Positions 51,923 through 62,934 of a stretch of 64,000 nt of DNA are shown piece after piece. The position numbers were made by a program, and so were the translations under genes. The stretch's first letter is position 1. Every line of letters begins with the position of its first letter. The stretch is from Erodium maritimum. Its lineage: Eukaryota > Streptophyta > Magnoliopsida > Geraniales > Geraniaceae. The stretch spans positions 126,015,203-126,079,202 of the forward strand of contig OY997588.1 in the NCBI GenBank assembly GCA_963921825.1, written 5' to 3'. The notes under the pieces were generated by a model. The model was not told where the DNA came from and did no database searches. It saw only the letters and a program-made list of their open reading frames with translations.

Positions 51923-52781
51923 GAAGTTATGCACCTCTCTCTCTAAACCCTAAGAAGAGTTTTTTGTCGCAATACCCAAAAACTATGGCTATAGCTATGT
52001 TTTTTACCATGGCATATGCCATGGTTATTCTTCTCTCCCCTACACATACTCTCTTTTGCACCTTCGTTAGGGATCCTGTGAAGGTTTTTTCTGCTAGGGT
52101 TTTGTTCGAGACGCCTCTAGTTCCCGCGACATTGATCTTCTTCCGCCACCAACGCAGCCTCTCCCGACCTGTTTCGGTCCCTCCTCTGCAACTCCGGGGG
52201 TTTCCGCCTCTAAGGCCGCCGTCCCTAATGTCGCCGCCGTCGTTCTTGGGTTCGTCGCCGCCTCTGTTGTCGCCACCATCTAGGATGCTGCCGCGGTCTC
52301 TAGAGTCGTCCTTGAAGCCGCAGCCGATACGCCCTTCTCCCTGGCCTCCACCGCCGCAACCGCCTCGACCCCTTTTACGGTTATAGATCTGGCTGATTGA
52401 GCAGGTCTTTTTTTTACCTTATTTGAGCTTGTTTTTGCAGGTTCAATGCCTAGTGAACAGAGAATCGGGGATTTTTTCCGGGGAGGGAACTCTGATTCAT
52501 GTATTGCTTCCAACTATTACTGTTGAGTTCCTTGGCCAATTTTCGGAGCAAGAATTCTGGTATCACCTTCTCAACCTCCGTCTTCCTTCCTTGCCTATAC
52601 GGCATCCCAGCTCAGTGTTAGCTGACCCATCCAATACCGTCAGAGACGGTTATAGTATGAAAAGAACTGCGACACCATTGTGTCTTTTTTCTGTTCTTCG
52701 TGGTCAAGAATTTATTTCTGATGCACTCAGATGTACTTGAATTTAAATTAATGAATTGCAACTTTCGCTCAATTTTTTATA
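51923..52781 (+). mobile_element. Retroposon 'family X', copy C (near full length)
   Basis: About 0.86 kb with an 11-bp duplication, ATTAATTTGTA, at 51912-51922 and 52782-52792. Same order as copy A: CT-rich start with CCCTAA, an ATGGC-rich leader (MAIAMFFTMAYAMV), a Pro/Ser-rich middle, a pyrimidine tract ending TTTTTGCAG near 52440, a small ORF to 52740 (VEFLGQFSEQEFWYHLLNL, NTVRDGYSMKRTA, GQEFISDALRC) and the 3' end ACTTTCGCTCAA. No reverse transcriptase. Confidence 0.72.
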
Positions 52782-52792
52782 ATTAATTTGTA

Positions 52793-53953
52793 ACGTGGGT
52801 AAAGAAAAATCAGCGAGAGATTGTTCTCTCTTCATCATTCTGTCGGTTCTATGATTCAACCAGTGTGGTGGCCTTGCCGTCATCACTCTTAGCGTTGTTT
52901 TTGTGATGATGATTTTGTTAGGCTTTACAGCAAATCGTCGTTTTCTCTTCCCCCACTCTATGAAAATTTAATTTATTGTTGTGCATGATCTCCTCTTTCG
53001 GGATTCATTTCGTCCATCACATCCTCCAATGCAGCATTCCTCTTCATCCTCTCTGCAGCCCCCACCGGTCCGGTACAGATCGCCTTTGTCGGCAACACTG
53101 TCGATCAGTTCGCCCACAGTGACACCACTTCCTCCTCCGTCGTCCCTTGTCCCACCCTGATGCAAGGAGCGACGTCCAACCAAGGTCCGATCGGGCAACG
53201 GGGACTGTGGGTTCGCCAAGCGAACAACACTTTCCTCTCAGGCTGGATCCGTCGCCACCCCCACAACTGTGAACTGGTCACGGAAGCAGAAAATCTCCTA
53301 CCTCTAACCTCGATGGTCGTCCTGTGCAACGAGACCGACCCACCGATATCGTCGCTCCAAGGAAGCCTAGACGATCCTCTACTAGGTGCCCACTGTTGCC
53401 CTTATGAACAGGGAAAGAGAACCTTGGAATCCCCCCCCCCCCCCCCCGAGGATAGGGCCCCGATGGGTGGCTCGCTGGTCTCTTGAGGTTGTTAGGACAC
53501 CACGGGGTGTCTTAGAGAAGCCACATCCTGTTCTCTATGGGACGGACATTATATGTCCCTCAGTCTCCTCATTTTTCTACCCATACCCCTCAAACGACTG
53601 CTACGACATAACAATATCGCTCAAGTCAAGATGAGGAAAGTTTCATAGATCCACGGCGCCAAACACAATTCGAATAAAGAATCACCCCCTAACCTCTTCT
53701 TGGATTTTCTCGGGCATTTATTTATAGGATCATTGTTGGCCGTTACCAAAACTATATCTTATCCTACTAGATTATTTCTACTATTATACAGTCTTTGTGA
53801 TTTTTTTATTCTTATATCAATAAAGTTTCAACCCTATGTTAAAAAAATAACTTGTAGAATGAATACATGCAACTTTCAATTTTTTTTATAGATAAAATCA
53901 AATACAAACTATTGGTGGCCTCCATTCATCTCACGTTTGTTACGTCTTTTGAC
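52793..53953. other. Unassigned region with C17 tract
   Basis: Moderately GC-rich (53000-53560) with ORFs of up to 108 codons that match nothing I recognise. It may be part of another decayed mobile element but I see no diagnostic domain or ends. A run of 17 C lies at 53431-53447. Confidence 0.45.
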
Positions 53954-56010
53954 TTTTTTTTATTGGCAAAGCAAATTTAAATTGAAACTGCTCTTTGGAA
54001 AAAAGAACAGAGTTGAAATACAGGCATACGAGCAATCACAAAAGGATCCTCAACCAAGCATCTCTACAAACAGAGAGAACAACAAGGAGCATATACAACC
54101 AAGGAGCACTCAACGCAGTGAGTAAGAGCCAAAGGAATACAAAGGCATGCCCAAAGGAAGAACAAGCAGCAAAAGCTCAAAACCAACCAAAATAAGGCCT
54201 TCACACCAGATTCACCAATAAGCGCGAAAGAGAGCTAAAGGCCTTCCAACCTCCCGAGATGCCACCCAACACTTAGCCGAAGTTGGACAACAATCCCTCC
54301 CCAAGCTTACTAGTTCACACCGCTTCGAAGAAGATGATCACTAGCAGACGCCGTCGGCCAACACCAGCAAGCCAATCCAGCGGAGAACCCAACTGGACTC
54401 CCAATATCAGACCAATCCTCTAGAGGCTTCTGCGGGGTGAAATGCCTAAGGAGCTCGCCGTCGGTCAACCCCGAAACACCGGCGAGCCCGACCCACATGG
54501 TCGGGAAGGACAAAAGCCCCTACGAGAAGAGGAAGGAAAAGGAAGGGAGAGAAAGAGTCAGCCAAGGAAAAGGAGCAAGAGCCATACCAGAGAGCCCATA
54601 CGACAACAAAGGCGCTGAAGAGAAGAGCCTCCGACAGATCTAGATGAGGCAGTACCACAACGATCCTAGCGTGTCCCACGACTGAAACTAGACGTCCACG
54701 ATCACAAATGAAAACACAACCCTACTGTAGCTTCGCCGAAGGAAAAACCCCCACCACCACCACAGAGGCAAAGCATACCCGCGAGAATCCTCACCAGAGA
54801 AACTCGTCCCACGCCAGATCAGGAAATCCCCGCGTCGAAGATGAGGATGAAGACCAACCCTGATTCAGTCACTCGAACTCAACCCTCCGTTACCGTCATA
54901 GAGATGATAACCCTTATTCGCCATCACCGAAAATAGGCCCAAAAGAGGAGGATCGACATTTCTGTCGAGAACGAGGGAGCCGAAAAGGGAGATCTGACCT
55001 CCAAAGCCCAGATCAGCCAAAATCATGGCCGATGACCAAAACCCGAGTCGATTCCGAGCTTCCGAACAGTACACGGTAACAACCAAAGTTCGATAACTGG
55101 AACTCCCAACCTAACAGACGATAGAGGAGAGAAAAAGATGGGGGCCAACACCCAGAAAACCAGTAGAACTCTAACCTCCACTAAGCCGGTAAATGTCTTA
55201 CCAGATCCGTGACGATCTAATCCTTAAAGGAGAAGAAACACCTCCTACTCCGGATTCAGAAGACCAAACGACGAAGCTTGACGAAAACTGGGCATTAAAC
55301 GCGAAGCCGGATCTGCAGAATCGGTTAGCCCGGACCTGACCCGAATACCGACCCGACCAGGTTAAGCCCGTCCACAGAACCGAACCACGACCCGGGACCC
55401 AGCACCAAACCCGGCGTGCACCGACCCAATCCACTCGGCCCAAACAGCCTCCAACCCGAAGCCCAGACCCAGCCCGACCGAATCGAACCATGCCCGACCT
55501 ACACCCGACTCGCAGAACCAACCTAACCAGCTGTCACCCACTTCTTCTGCTAAACCAGTCGACACCGGCGACGTGATTCCGAGCAGCAGCAGTAGTAAGC
55601 AATACGAACGGAACCTGCCCACGAACCACTCACGCGGCGAGCAGAGACAGACTCCAACACCAGCGAACCAGCCAGGCAAGAGATCCGCCGAGTTCGCAGC
55701 GGCTTCCGACGAGCTTTCACTAGTTGTAGATCCTCAATCTTCCGGCGACCAGCGACCAGGAAAACACGCAGCTCCCAAACCCACGCAACAGAGGAGGATC
55801 TGGAGGTCGAGATCCCATCAGCACATGAAGGCGAGGAAGGTTCCAAAAGCAGGGGTAGAACAGGGGAGGGGGAGAAGAAGTAGAACAGAGGGGGAAGAGG
55901 AGGGAAGAAGAGTAAAGGGTAAGAAGAGGGTCAACACCGGCGACGTCCCTGGCCGGAGCCGAGGCCGTCACCGGTGAAGACGAGAATCAGAGAGGAGGCG
56001 GCTAGGGTTT
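53954..56010 (-). mobile_element. Non-LTR retroposon 'family Y', copy 2
   Basis: The start of the plus strand (poly-T, then TTGGCAAAGCAAATTTAAAT, CTCTTTGGAAA and GAGCAATCACAAA) matches copy 1 at 5835-5920. The middle (GCTCGCCG...GGCCAACACC...CCGGCGAGC words) and the GC-rich 5' end with CCCTAGCC also match. I could not find a convincing target duplication, so the ends are approximate. Several ORFs exist in different frames but none is shared intact with copy 1. Confidence 0.65.
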
Positions 56011-56163
56011 CTTAGTAGATGATAATTAACTCATATGAATTACTGTGCTTTTTGTATTGATCCAAAGGTTTGTTCATTTGTGTTGACTACAAAATTTGAC
56101 GTGAAGGATGAATGTTGTAGATGATAAAGAATTTTTTTAATATTTAATTTATATAACTTTTTT

Positions 56164-58614
56164 ATAAGATAATTAGAAAAATGGTAAATCTAAAGCTTTT
56201 TTTCTCTCAACTTTGAGATCCTCTCTATCCCTAGCCCGCTTCCATCGCTATAGTGCTTTCTATTCCGTCTTTCGTCGTTGCTGCGCCTGCTACAACCGTG
56301 TTGCCTGCTCCGAAAACCGCTGTTCTACCAGTGGTCCTCTCCTCCCTCTCCCGTTCCCTCGCCCTGCGGGTGCGGTGGGAGAGAAAGTCCGCCGTCGCCG
56401 TAAACTCAAGGCTACCGTGACTCCATCACCCTCTCACCACCCTGCGCCTCCTCCACCACTAGGTCTGATCTCGGCCAGTGGATTCTCCTTTAGGGCGGTA
56501 CCTCTGGTGTCGGCATCTAAGCCGAAGAGGGGCCGACCGTTGTGCCAATCTAAGGTACCTTCTTCTCCAAGTAATGGCCTTTTGGCTATACCTTCCCCGA
56601 ACCCTACCCTTTTTTGTCCCTCAACCCTTTCTGCTAGCTCCCCAATCGACCACGACCTTGCTTTGCTCCCAACCTGTGGGGACGGGACCCCTAGGGTTCC
56701 GCTGGCCAATGAAGTGGAAACAGGGATGGCTAGGGCTGGGGTACGTACTAATGTTGTTATTAGGGACTCTAGGGTTTCGCCCAATCTCGGGGTTACCCTG
56801 ATCCTCCCTAGGGTTCTGCCCCTTCCGAACCCTAACCCGGTTCGGTCACCGACTCCCAAAATTACGTGGGATCAGGTAGTTATTCCTATATCTGATGACG
56901 GGGGGATTCAACAAAGGGCATTTCCCGTCGTGTAGAGAGATCATGTGAAAGGAAAACCCCCTATGGAGGAACTCCCTAGAACGACGGCTTTGGCTTTGGG
57001 ACTAGGGCGGTGTTTTCCCGATCCGGACAACCGCATGGTTATACCGACGACCATGACTACTCCGCCAGGGATGACCCGGGACCGAGCCAAACAACTCCTT
57101 ACAGAGGAACTTCCCTCGGCTGGGACCCCTAAGGAGGCGGAGCTCCAGGCGTCCCTAGAAGGGCTGCAGGACGGGATTTCTTCTTGTTCTTTGGACGAGG
57201 AGGAGGAGATTGAGGTGGTCGTACCGTCGTCCAGGGCAACAACGACAACGGCATTAGCTCGCCAACATTGGGGGCTGCTAGGTGGTCACCCAAACCTCCT
57301 CGGAAGGACATGCTCCTCCGGATCATTACCAATACATGGGGTAGGGCTGCGGAAGGGCTCGTGGTCAAGGACATAGGGCCGGGACTATTCGGCTTCTTTT
57401 TTCGGTCGTCAGAATCTCGGGAGTGGGTCCGACGTAATGAGCCATGGTGCTTCGATGACCGGGTTCTACTGTTGTGGATTTGGATCCTTACGCTCGGGAG
57501 TTGCCCGCCTTGGATCGAGTGCAGTTGTGGGTCCATGCTAGGGGTCTACCGCCTCTGGTTCGGACAAGGGAGACGTGTATCTCTATCGGGAATGCACTGG
57601 GAATGTGTGTGGAGGTCTCATGTGACCAATGGGGTATATGTTGGGGATGGGTTGTTAACGTGCGATTTTGGCACCTTTTGGAGCGGCCTCTACGGAAAGG
57701 ACTAGTGCTCCGGTTCCCAGAGTTTCCAGACCCCTTTAGTGTGGAAATCAGGTACACAAAGCTTCCGAACTTCTGTTATAACTGCGGCCGGATATGTCAT
57801 ATCTTGAAGGAATGTACGTGGGTGGTTCAAGGTCCACCTTGACTTGGGTCTTTCATGCTGGAGTACGACAAGGACAAGTAGGTCAGCCGGTATGCCATAG
57901 ACTAGGGGGAACCAGTCAGTCTGCCTAAACCACCCTCGGTCAGTCTGCCTACACCACCCCCGAGTTTTGGCCCGGTAGGGTACTTACAGCTGTCCAATGC
58001 TCCCCGGACTTCCATGCCCCTTTGGCTGAGGTTTCAGGGGTCGGCTAGTAGAGCCACATCTCAACCCCCTACTTCTTGTCTAGAATTTGAGGGCTCGACG
58101 AGTAAGGCTCCACCGCAGCCCCAGTCTCTCGCTTGGAGGTTTTACAGCGACCTACTGAGGTTGCAGGAGCTCGTGTGGACGAGGGAGAAACAGGGGAAAT
58201 ATTAGCTGGAGCGGCTGGCCTGTGGAGTGGTCAGGGTACACAAAAGAGGCCGGCGTTCGAGGATCTCCGGGATGATCAAGCTGGGGCGGGCAAGCAGCCT
58301 CGCCAAAAGGAACGAGTACACGCACATGCATCTGGGGCTGGATCCGGGAGGGGTCCCTGTATGGTGCGCTGCCTCCCCCCATCACTCTTACTATTGAGGT
58401 GCATAGAGATCTCCGGTCTTCTTGTCTCACCGCTTTATCTTCTTTCAATGCCCGTGTGACGTTAAAACACCGTCGGTGGCGGTAATGGTACTGAAAGGGT
58501 CAGAGAACATATTTTCACTCTGTCTGACCCTGACTTAGTGGTCGAGGAGCTTGTTCCTCGATACATTTTTATGTAGTATGACTTATAAATGAAACTGTTT
58601 CTTTCGCTAAAAAA
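56164..58614 (+). mobile_element. ORF1-only LINE ('half-L1') E2
   Basis: About 2.4 kb. A 13-bp duplication with one mismatch is possible: ATATAACTTTTTT at 56151-56163 and ATATTACTTTTTT at 58615-58627; it is AT-rich, so the 5' limit may instead be near 56210, where a CT-rich leader begins. The 3' end is TTTCTTTCGCT plus A7. It contains a broken ORF1 gene and about 750 bp of 3' sequence, with no endonuclease or reverse transcriptase. It is a different lineage from E1. Confidence 0.65.
56213..57842 (+). pseudogene. LINE ORF1 protein, DUF4283 plus CCHC (broken)
   Basis: Pro/Ser-rich N-terminal ORF (56213-56935), a stop, then DUF4283 blocks in two frames: DMLLRIITNTWGRAAEGLVV and FGFFFRSSESREWVRRNEPW near 57310-57450, and VQLWVHARGLPPLVRTRE near 57495-57570. 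The knuckle FCYNCGRICHILKEC (near 57770-57815) keeps all four CX2CX4HX4C ligands. At least one stop and one frameshift break the gene, so it is inactive as it stands. Confidence 0.72.
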
Positions 58615-58654
58615 ATATTACTTTTTTGTTCTTCGATTCTTCAGCGTTTTTATC

Positions 58655-59040
58655 TTTTTTTTAGCGAAAGGTTTAATTTTATAAATGATTTATTATAATA
58701 TCGATGTGCGTCAGGGAACATGTTTTTTGGTTACTAACGTCAGACTAAAGAACAATAGTTCACTCATCTTTTTTTCACTAGAACCGTCGCAGAAGGTATT
58801 TGGATGCCATATAAGTAATGATAGAATACGGGGGATGAAGAGGTGGTACTGGAATTCTAGCTCCGAAAACTGGCCAAGGAATTCAAGAGTAGTGGTGGGA
58901 GGCAAAGCATCGACCAGGGACCCCTCCCTGGGACAGTCCCTGATGCCCGTTTTCCAGTCCCTGATGCCAGGAGATACGGACACAACTTCGCCTGGCAGCA
59001 TTTGTGGATTCTCGTGCGGGACCATCCCTACTGGACGGTG
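58655..59040 (-). mobile_element. Retroposon 'family X', copy D (diverged, 5'-truncated)
   Basis: On the minus strand it ends CCTTTCGCT plus A8. It contains LEFLGQFSELEFQYHL and a conserved CTCCCTGG segment shared with copy B. Its 5' limit is uncertain and no target duplication was found. It lies tail to tail with half-L1 E2, about 40 bp away. Confidence 0.6.
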
Positions 59041-59198
59041 CCGTAGACACTTCCATAATCAAAGATAGCAAGTGACAGGAATGCGGTTTGGAAAAATAAG
59101 CTATCTTGGCAATACAGGAAGATCCGCAATGGATGGCGAAAAAACTGTAATTGTTTTTGGAGGTGCAATGTGCGGACACGACTTTAAATTTTACCTTA

Positions 59199-59385
59199 GT
59201 ATTTTATAATCAAAGATGAAAAGTGACGAGGATTCGCTAATGTCATTTCTCGAAGAACATATCAAGTATTGTCACGTGATCGTGTCGAAGATACGGTCAC
59301 ACGATCACAGGACAATACTTGCTATGTTCTTTGAGAAATGACATTAGAGAATCCACATCACTTTTCATCTTTGATTATGGAATAC
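59199..59385. repeat. Long hairpin / foldback MITE
   Basis: Two 87-bp arms (59199-59285 and 59299-59385) are inverted copies, by eye about 89% identical, separated by 13 bp. The outer part reads ATAATCAAAGATGAAAAGTG. A further ATAATCAAAGAT word lies at 59056-59067. No TSD was fixed. RNA from here would fold into a long stem. Confidence 0.85.
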
Positions 59386-60929
59386 CGAGAATAAAATTGA
59401 AGTTGTGTCGTCATTTTACACCCCAAGACCCATTACTCAATGTCCAAGAAGATGGCTCGTAGATCGTATTATGTTGTACTTCCAATTAAATGTTTCGAGA
59501 AATAGTAATATGCGTCGGTTCTGTATAATCCCCGGGAACTTGATTGTGTTTCTGGACAGTACGACCAGAAAACCACAAACCGTTTTCGATAGCCAACAAA
59601 GCGTAATTTCTTCGGAGGCGTAACTCGATGACACGATGAGTAAATAATAAATATGTGTCCGGTCAGCTCGCTTTACATTTTTTTAACAACTTTATTTTTC
59701 ATAAAAATCGATTTATTCAAGGGACATTAGACTGGGAATAGACCGATGATGTCTATTCCTATTGCGATTGCTAACGAATTAGGCCCCCAAAACGGCGTCG
59801 ACTAGGTTCTAATTTACCTTAAAACAAGCCTAGTTAGACTGAGATTAGACCGATTCGGTTTAATCCCACTATGGACGATCTTATACCGAGAATATATTCC
59901 CATTGTGGAAGGTAGATAGGATGAGACTGAGAATATATATTTTCAAAAACAAAACATAAAATATTTTTTTTATTATAATACCCGACCAACATTTATTTGC
60001 ATAATACCCTAACCTGTTTTTTGCATTATAATACTCTGACAAACATTTATTTTCAGTTTGGTACCTAACGTTATTATTCTGTCTATTTTGGACGGAAAAT
60101 TGACATGTGCATTGCATATGACTTTCTCTTTTTCATTAAATGACAACAATACCCTTACCTCCTAAAACACTAAAATCTAGCATCTTATCTCTCCATTCAC
60201 GCCTCCACGACCACACCTCAACAACTTTTATTTTCAACAACCTAAACCAGCACTGTATCGAAGAAATCAAACAAACAACAAAAACACGATTTCAAATTTT
60301 CAAAAAGCACAACAAAGGGACGAAGAAAATCTTCTCCTCTAATCTCAACTATTATACTCAAGGCGGGTCTCTCCGAGCTTTTCCTTCACGCTCCTCACCT
60401 CTTCGGCATCTCCTCCTCTGCCTCTCCCCAATTCGCTCTTGCAAGAGACGTCGTTGATTGGAGGAGGAGGAGATGTTTGTTGGGTAAAAGGGACGAAGAC
60501 GAAGAATGTTCGAGGTCGGATGGAGGAGGAGTAGAGTAGGTGGGCTGACCATCGTCGAATTTGGGTCGTCGCTCTACCACCTCCATCGCAGGTCCACAAA
60601 CCCCAACTCGTCGGAGCCAGATAGGTCACCAGCTGAGTTCCGTCGACCCACAACATGTACCAGAGTCCCACAAAAAAACCCCAGCTCGTGCTTGTTGTTC
60701 ATCTTTGTCAATTTGGGGATTTCTTTTTTTGATTAGCATTTAGGGTTTTGTTCTTGATAAATTATTGGGTTGTGTGAATCCGAAATAAAATCCGTGAAAA
60801 ATGTTCATTCACCGGAGATAGTGTCGACTTCGTTTTCCTAAACCAGACCTTATTCGTCGACGATGACCTCCGGTCATATTGCTCCTCCAGATCTGCAACT
60901 TGTTTTTTCTTTCAATTTTTTAAATATAA
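59386..60929. other. Unassigned region before Mutator element
   Basis: AT-rich with a CT/GA-rich patch at 60360-60700. No protein domain, RNA gene or bounded repeat recognised; short ORFs are not supported. Confidence 0.45.
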
Positions 60930-60938
60930 TAAAAATGA

Positions 60939-62551
60939 GGGTAAACTACAAATGCATACCCTTAAGTATGCACGTTTAACCGATGATTACCCTGAAGTTC
61001 AAAGTTAACTGATGCATACCCTGAAGTTTCATGTATTAACCCAGAACCCCTTCCGTCAGTTGCTTCTGTCAGTTTACTGTTCATGTTTTCAAAAATACCC
61101 AAACTGCCATCAACTATCTATCAATATTACACAGTCATACCATTCTTTTTCTTAAACTATTTTTTTATTCTTTATTCTTAATTCCTTTTCTTTGATAATT
61201 TTTTTAAATTTCAAATTTCAATTTAAATTATTTTTTAAATCTATTTTTTTTTCTTTCCAAAATTCAGATTTTAATTTAAAAAATTATATAAATCATTTTT
61301 TTCAATTTTGTTACTATTAATTTTTTTAAAATTCTCTTTTCCTATCAATCTTCTTAACATATTTTTATTTCAAATAAATATTTTCATAGATTAAAATATG
61401 GTTTATATATAAATCATATTTTAATTTATAGATTAAACAATAAAAAATCAGATTTTAATATTAAAAAATGTATAAAAATCAGAATTTGTTTTTTAAAATT
61501 TGATTTGTTAATTTTAAGAATTAAATTAATTCATTAAAAAAAATTGGGTATTGTTCTCCGTTCGTTCTAGATTAAACACCATTCAACAAAAATTGTTCTT
61601 CGTTCTAGATTCAACACCATCCAAAACACTCTCTCTCACATAAACCACAAATGAATCTCCTTGTGTAAGCGGAGGACGACGAGACCCAAATAAGAAATTA
61701 ACCCAGACTCATATCAGAAACTGGAACGACGAGACCCAAATCAGAACTGGTTATGGCGATGGAGGACGAAATTTAAGGGAGAACAAGGGGCAGTGGCCGT
61801 GGTTCTCGCTAGCACCGGCAACGTTCCGGTGAAGCCAGGGAGGAGAAAAATAAACCAGATCTGAACCACTACGAAGCCTCATACCTGGTTCGCGTCCCCG
61901 ACAAACCCTCGACCCCGAACTCTCCGACCACTAGATTCATATCGTCCGAGCCAGATCTGGACGTTGAAGGGTGAGAGAAGTTGGGGATGGACGCGAACTC
62001 CAACACCACGACGGGAAGGCGAGAGGCTCGGCCATGGGTGCCGAGCTTCGCTGCCACCTCATCGTCGTGTCTCGTTTCTGTTTCACATTGAGGGACTCCA
62101 TGTATCATATCCAAGATTAGGGACAATGAAGAGAAGAGTTGAGGAAAATAGAAAGAGTCATGGTGTCGATACGAGTCTGAGATGGATTGAAAATGGAAGT
62201 GATGAACATCGGCTGTGAGATGATTAGAAAGTGATATGATAAGAATGACATATAAGGATTGCGTGGTCTATGTTGGTCAGGATTAGATACATATATTAAT
62301 ATAAGTTTAATTATTGATTTTAATATTAAGATTGATTGAAAATTTAAATAAAGAATATTTATTATTTAATTAACAAATAAGGGTATTTTGGACAATTTTG
62401 AAAAAGTGAACAGTAAACTGACATAAGCAACTGACGGAAGGGGTTCTGAGTTAATACATGAAACTTCAGGGTATGTATTAGTTAACTTTAAACTTCAGAG
62501 TAATCATCGATTAAACGTGCATACTTAAGCGTATGCATTTGTAGTTTACCC
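60939..62551. mobile_element. Mutator-superfamily element, non-autonomous, 1.6 kb
   Basis: Perfect 9-bp duplication TAAAAATGA at 60930-60938 and 62552-62560. Terminal inverted repeats of about 165 bp start GGGTAAACTACAAATGCAT and are by eye about 93% identical. The interior is AT-rich (61130-61660), then GC-richer (61670-62215) with small ORFs on both strands but no transposase. The GC-richer insert could be a captured host fragment (Pack-MULE type), but I do not recognise its source. Confidence 0.88.
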
Positions 62552-62560
62552 TAAAAATGA

Positions 62561-62930
62561 AACTGGGGTATGATTTTAATACAATATTAAAACCAAAAAA
62601 TGAACCGAATTAAAGGAACAAAATAATGTAAAAAATTAAAGATAATAAAATTATAAAAATTAAACAGAAAAAATAAAATAAAAAATAAAATAAAAAATAT
62701 ATATTAATATATTATAATGTAATTAAATATTTATTATGGTAGATGACAAATCTAACAGAAACTTTCTTATCCTAAAAACTGTGTGAACCAATCCTACTAA
62801 TACATTTTAAAGATCCAACATTCACCATAATGTCACATCATCACCCCAATCCCACCAAATATTTGCGTCACTTTGATCCTTTCTCACACAAGCAAGTTCA
62901 TAATTGTAATAGTATGGTGGCATGTGGACA
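62561..62930. other. AT-rich spacer
   Basis: A/T-dominated sequence between two mobile elements. Nothing recognised. Confidence 0.5.
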
Positions 62931-62934
62931 AGTG

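Noticed and set aside
52900-53640. Decayed coding element with ORFs up to 108 codons
   Set aside because: No recognisable domain, no terminal repeats and no target duplication, so I leave it unassigned and do not give it a family.
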